DNA of 7,077 bases from Caulobacteraceae bacterium (lineage in GTDB: Bacteria; Pseudomonadota; Alphaproteobacteria; Caulobacterales; Caulobacteraceae): the NCBI GenBank assembly GCA_025351125.1, contig JANXWN010000280.1:1-7077 (forward strand), written 5' to 3'. The position numbers were made by a program, and so were the translations under genes. Shown here piece after piece: positions 3,707-7,077 of the stretch (position 1 is the first letter of the stretch; each line of letters begins with the position of its first letter). The notes beneath the pieces were generated by a model. The model made no database searches, was not told the DNA's origin, and saw only the letters and a list, made by a program, of their open reading frames with translations.

Positions 3707-5533
3707 CTAGCCGCTGTTCGATACGACGGCCAAAACAGCGTCGCCGTAGCGCTCGAGTTTACCTTGTCCGACGCCCCCGATTTCCGCGAGCTGAGCGCGT
3801 TCCGCCGGTTCGGCTCGCGCGATATCGGCCAAGGTCTGATCGTGGAAGATGACGTAGGGCGGGACCCGCTGGCGCGCCGCTTCAGCGCGACGCCAAACCC
3901 GCAGAGCCTCAAACAACGCCGACGCCTCACCCACCGGTGCAATTCGCTCACGGCGCGCGCGCGGGCGTCCTGATCGCGTGGTCGGGTCGTGGGCTTCCGG
4001 AGGCTGCAAAACCGTGAATTTTCGCTCGCCGCGATAGATGGCGCGTACGGCATCGGGGTCGGCCAAGGCGATCAGGGGGCGGCCGTCATTGGGATTTTCC
4101 AGCAACAAGCCCTCAAACAGCAATTGGTCGATCAGATCGCGCCAACCGCCAGGACTAAACTCCCGACCTATGCCGAAGGTCGACATTTCCGCCTCGGACT
4201 CGCTGACGCCCTTCGTCTTGCCCAGCAAGTGATCGACCAAGCGGCCGCGTCCAAATCTTCCGCCCAACCGGTGCACCGCCGACAAGGCTTTCTGCGCGGC
4301 TTTGGTCACTTCCACGCCCTTCGGCGGTTTGAGGCAGCGGTCGCAGGCGCCGCACGGCGCGGCGTCGGTTTCGCCAAAGTAGCGGCGCACCGCGGCGGCG
4401 CGGCAGGCCGCGCCATCCAGCAGGCCATAAAGTTGATGCACTTTGCGGGTCTGGACCAGCGCCACGTCCTCGGGAAGCTCGCGTCGGCGGATTCGCTCGA
4501 GCGCCCAGGCCATGTCCGAGGCGCTGTAGAGCGTAATACCTTCGGCTGGATCGCCGTCACGGCCCGCCCGACCTATTTCCTGCCAGTACGCTTCGATCGC
4601 GGCCGGCGGATCGGCGTGAATTACAAAACGCACGTCGGGTTTGTCGATCCCCATGCCAAAAGCGATGGTCGCCACCATGACCGCGCCTTCTTCAGCCAAA
4701 AACCAAGACAACCGATCTTGTCGCGAGGTCTTATCAAGACCGGCGTGATAAGCGCGGGCGTTGGCGCCCTCGCCGGCCAGACGTTCGGCCAGTTTTTCCG
4801 TACTATCGCGCGACCCGGCATAGACGATCCCCGACCGCCCGGCGCGCGCGCGAACGAGGGACGAGACGCGCGCGCGGGCGCCATCGCGTTTGCGCTCCGC
4901 GCTGAGAGCCAATTCGGGGCGTGCGAAACTGGCGACAAACTCGGCGGCGTGGTCGAGGCGCAATTGGTCACGAATATCCTCACGTGTGCGCGCATCGGCG
5001 GTGGCGGTCAGAGCGATGCGCGGCACGCCGGGAAAAAGTTCGGCAAGGCGTCCGAGCGACCTGTATTCCGGCCGAAAATCATGGCCCCACTGGCTAACGC
5101 AATGCGCCTCGTCAATGGCGACGACCGAAAGCGGAACGGTGCTCAAGCGCTGCAGCGCCCACCCCTGCATCAAGCCCTCCGGCGACAGGTAGATCAGATC
5201 GAGTTCGCCCGCCGCCAGACGACGCCAGGTGTCATCGCGTTCCTCCGTCGACAGCCCGGAATCCATTCGCGCCGCCGCCACGCCGAGCTGCTTCAGCGCT
5301 TCGACTTGATCGCTCATCAAAGCGATCAAAGGGGAAATCACTAAACCGACCCCGGAACGTAAAATCGCGGGAATTTGAAAGCAGACGCTCTTACCCCCGC
5401 CGGTCGGCAGGACGGCGAGAGCGTCGCGGCCCGCCATTATCTCGGCGATCACCTCGGTTTGCAGTCCCCGAAAATCGGTGTGACCGAAGGTATGGCGCAG
5501 CAGGTCGCGGGCGGTATCGATGGAAGCGGGCAC
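3707..5533 (-). CDS. recQ: ATP-dependent DNA helicase RecQ
   Basis: The 608-residue product has the length and layout of canonical bacterial RecQ, a 3'-5' superfamily 2 helicase acting in recombination and stalled-fork repair. In order: Q-type motif FRGLQ (21-25); motif I LPTGGGKS (42-49, Lys48); DEAH (141-144) running into the aromatic-rich loop SQWGHDFRPEY (147-157); motif III ALTATA (174-179); motif IV region IVYAGSR (236-242); motif V ATIAFGMGIDKPDVRFVIH (288-306); motif VI QEIGRAGRDG (318-327) with the arginine finger. The RQC zinc site has Cys377, 394, 397 and 400, the E. coli spacing. A winged-helix region follows, then an HRDC-like domain from about 537 to the end. All key residues are present. 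The start is GTG: an in-frame stop lies 45 nt upstream with no other start codon between, and no clear ribosome binding site is seen. It is divergent from the penicillin-binding protein gene. Confidence 0.97.
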   Translation of the reverse strand: MPASIDTARDLLRHTFGHTDFRGLQTEVIAEIMAGRDALAVLPTGGGKSVCFQIPAILRSGVGLVISPLIALMSDQVEALKQLGVAAARMDSGLSTEERDDTWRRLAAGELDLIYLSPEGLMQGWALQRLSTVPLSVVAIDEAHCVSQWGHDFRPEYRSLGRLAELFPGVPRIALTATADARTREDIRDQLRLDHAAEFVASFARPELALSAERKRDGARARVSSLVRARAGRSGIVYAGSRDSTEKLAERLAGEGANARAYHAGLDKTSRQDRLSWFLAEEGAVMVATIAFGMGIDKPDVRFVIHADPPAAIEAYWQEIGRAGRDGDPAEGITLYSASDMAWALERIRRRELPEDVALVQTRKVHQLYGLLDGAACRAAAVRRYFGETDAAPCGACDRCLKPPKGVEVTKAAQKALSAVHRLGGRFGRGRLVDHLLGKTKGVSESEAEMSTFGIGREFSPGGWRDLIDQLLFEGLLLENPNDGRPLIALADPDAVRAIYRGERKFTVLQPPEAHDPTTRSGRPRARRERIAPVGEASALFEALRVWRRAEAARQRVPPYVIFHDQTLADIARAEPAERAQLAEIGGVGQGKLERYGDAVLAVVSNSG

Positions 5534-5604
5534 CGGGGGCTTATGACAGGCGCGACGAGTCGCCGGAAGGGGCGCGGCTTAAGGTTATGTCAATCGTCTC
5601 GCGC

Positions 5605-5618
5605 GATGCCTGGGCATC
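5605..5618. promoter_or_regulatory. 14-bp inverted repeat in the recQ/penicillin-binding protein intergenic region
   Basis: GATGCC-TG-GGCATC is a perfect 6+6 inverted repeat with a 2-nt centre, lying in the 124-nt gap that must hold the promoters of both divergent genes. Its position fits an operator, but no regulator is identified. No LexA-type GTTC/GAAC-N7 repeat is seen beside it. TTGACA on the minus strand (5593-5588) has no matching -10 element at normal spacing, so I do not call a promoter. Confidence 0.3.
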
Positions 5619-5657
5619 CGATAGAGAGGCGCGGATGAACGACCTGAGGAATAAATG

Positions 5658-7077
5658 ATGGCTGGGGCCGGCAGCGCGCGCCGCGAGGCGAAAAGGCGCA
5701 CGCCTTTGGGAGCCGCCCTTTACTGGGGGCTGGTTCTGGGGGTCTGGGGCTTGATTTTTGCCGCCGGGTTTTTGGTGGTTTTCGCCACCGATCTTCCCGA
5801 TACGTCAAAGCTGAATGACGTGCACCGTCAGCCCTCGATCACCTATCTGGATCGGTCAGGCGCCGTGATCGCCCTGCGGGGAAGCCAGTACGCGCCTCCC
5901 GTCGACATCGATGCGCTGCCCGCTTACGTCCCCGCCGCATTCGTCGCCATCGAAGATCGACAGTTTTACCATCATTTCGGCTTCAACCCGTGGGGAATGC
6001 TGCAGTCGGCTTTCTATAATATCAGCCATCACGGCGGCGCGCTGCACGGCGGCTCGACGATCACCCAACAACTGGCGCGTAACCTTTTTCTGACGCCCGC
6101 CCAAACCTATCGCCGCAAAGCTCAGGAATTGATCTTGTCGGTATGGCTGGAAATGCATTTCTCCAAGAAACAGATCCTGGCTCTTTACCTCAATCGGGTC
6201 AGTTTCGGCGGCGGCGCTTATGGCATCGAGGCTGCGGCGCAACGCTATTTCAACAAGCCGGCGGCCGGCTTGACGCTCGGGGAAGCGGCCCTGCTCGCCG
6301 CGACCATGAAGGGGCCCAGCCGCTACAATCCAGCCGCCAATAGCGAACGCGCCGCCAAGCGCGCGACCGTCGTCTTGAATGAAATGCTGCGGATGGGGGC
6401 GATCACCGTGGCCGATCGCGCCGCCGCGTTTTCCGCGCCGGTGCATGTTTCAGCGCGGCTGGCCGATCAGCGAGCCCAGTATTTCGTCGACTGGCTTGAT
6501 ACCCAAGTGCGCTCACAAGTGGGAGAGCCGACGCACGACCTCGTCGTCGAAACCACCCTTGATCTGCCGATTCAAGCGCACGCCGAGCAGGCTGTGCGGA
6601 CCGGCGTCGTCGGCCACGCCGGCCAGGGGGTCGAGCAGGGCGCTCTGGTGGCTTTGGACGGCGAAGGACGGGTCCGCGCCTATGTCGGCGGATCGGTTTA
6701 TGCCGAAAGTCAATTTGATCGCGCAACCGCGGCGCGCCGGCAGGCCGGCTCGGCGTTCAAGCCCTTCGTCTACCTCACCGCTATGGAGGCCGGACGAACA
6801 CCCAGCGATTCGGTGGTGGATGAGGCGATCAAAATCGGTAACTGGTCACCCCATAATTATACCAATCGTTACTTAGGCACGATCACCTTGGCGACCGCCC
6901 TGGCGCAATCGATTAACACCGTGGCCGTTCGTTTGGCTCAGCAGGTCGGGACCCGCCGGGTCGCCGACACCGCCCATCGCCTCGGCATCACGACCCCGAT
7001 TCAAACCGACCCCTCGATGGCGCTAGGCGCGGTTGAGGTCAGCCCGATGGAGATGGCGCAGGCCTATGACGCCTTCG
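5658..7077 (+). CDS. Class A penicillin-binding protein (PBP1A family), 3' end outside window
   Basis: This is a bifunctional peptidoglycan synthase anchored in the inner membrane, with 473 residues visible. A basic tail (R8-R14) precedes a membrane anchor at about 18-43. The GT51 glycosyltransferase follows: EDRQFYHHFGF (99-109) with catalytic Glu99, GGSTITQQLARNLFL (131-145), RKAQELILSVWLE (153-165), KKQILALYLNRVSFGGGAYGIEAAAQRYF (in part 170-189), and LGEAALLAATMKGPSRYNP (207-225). The transpeptidase domain has the active-site motif SAFK (Ser365-Lys368) and SIN (418-420); the KTG motif would lie beyond the window. Only about 265 residues separate Glu99 from Ser365, so it is a compact form without large inserted domains. 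Two ATGs are adjacent (5655 and 5658); GAGGA at 5646-5650 gives 4 or 7 nt spacing, so I prefer 5658. It is divergent from recQ. Confidence 0.95.
   Translation, partial: MAGAGSARREAKRRTPLGAALYWGLVLGVWGLIFAAGFLVVFATDLPDTSKLNDVHRQPSITYLDRSGAVIALRGSQYAPPVDIDALPAYVPAAFVAIEDRQFYHHFGFNPWGMLQSAFYNISHHGGALHGGSTITQQLARNLFLTPAQTYRRKAQELILSVWLEMHFSKKQILALYLNRVSFGGGAYGIEAAAQRYFNKPAAGLTLGEAALLAATMKGPSRYNPAANSERAAKRATVVLNEMLRMGAITVADRAAAFSAPVHVSARLADQRAQYFVDWLDTQVRSQVGEPTHDLVVETTLDLPIQAHAEQAVRTGVVGHAGQGVEQGALVALDGEGRVRAYVGGSVYAESQFDRATAARRQAGSAFKPFVYLTAMEAGRTPSDSVVDEAIKIGNWSPHNYTNRYLGTITLATALAQSINTVAVRLAQQVGTRRVADTAHRLGITTPIQTDPSMALGAVEVSPMEMAQAYDAF

Noticed and set aside
3989..5344. A 451-codon open frame on the plus strand
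   Set aside because: It lies entirely antisense to recQ, which has every helicase motif. Long stop-free antisense frames are common in GC-rich genes, and its protein resembles no family.
5637..5651. Possible alphaproteobacterial LexA box (GAAC-N7-GAAC) before the penicillin-binding protein gene
   Set aside because: The second half reads GGAA instead of GAAC, two mismatches in a four-base half-site.
5856..6446. 196-codon minus-strand frame
   Set aside because: It is antisense to the GT51 domain of the penicillin-binding protein and has no recognisable features.

Overview
The window is GC-rich, and its genes read like those of an alphaproteobacterium, probably Hyphomicrobiales. That placement is an inference from protein flavour and from two intergenic palindromes with TAGAGC...GCTCTA ends, a repeat style I associate with that order; no rRNA or other marker gene is present. 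Most genes are ordinary chromosomal ones.

Layout. (1) 2-148, +: the last 48 codons of a gamma-glutamyltransferase-like gene. (2) 146-261: two adjacent palindromic hairpin elements; the first contains the stop codon of gene 1 and the second ends 15 nt before the next start. (3) 277-621, +: an MmcQ/YjbR-family protein. (4) 624-1319 and 1355-2260, both -: an alpha/beta hydrolase followed 35 nt later by a bitopic protein with a predicted coiled coil and a proline-rich tail, probably one operon converging on yjbR with 2 nt between stop codons. (5) 2261-3214: a gene-poor stretch with several inverted repeats, a 41-codon ORF behind a very strong Shine-Dalgarno sequence (2566-2691, +, a predicted single-span membrane protein), a structured 3' region and two oppositely oriented intrinsic terminators. 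(6) 3215-3658, +: a DUF4112 membrane protein. (7) 3707-5533, -: a complete RecQ helicase with RQC zinc cysteines and an HRDC-like tail. (8) 5658-7077, +: a class A penicillin-binding protein (GT51 plus transpeptidase) cut by the window edge.

The genes do not form one pathway. RecQ serves DNA repair, the penicillin-binding protein builds peptidoglycan, and the gamma-glutamyltransferase and hydrolase are metabolic enzymes. The least explained part is 2395-2978: a hydrophobic micro-protein with a near-perfect ribosome binding site, a downstream hairpin carrying the complement of that site, and opposing terminators. It resembles the layout of a type I toxin or a regulated small-membrane-protein gene, but this is a hypothesis drawn from sequence layout alone.
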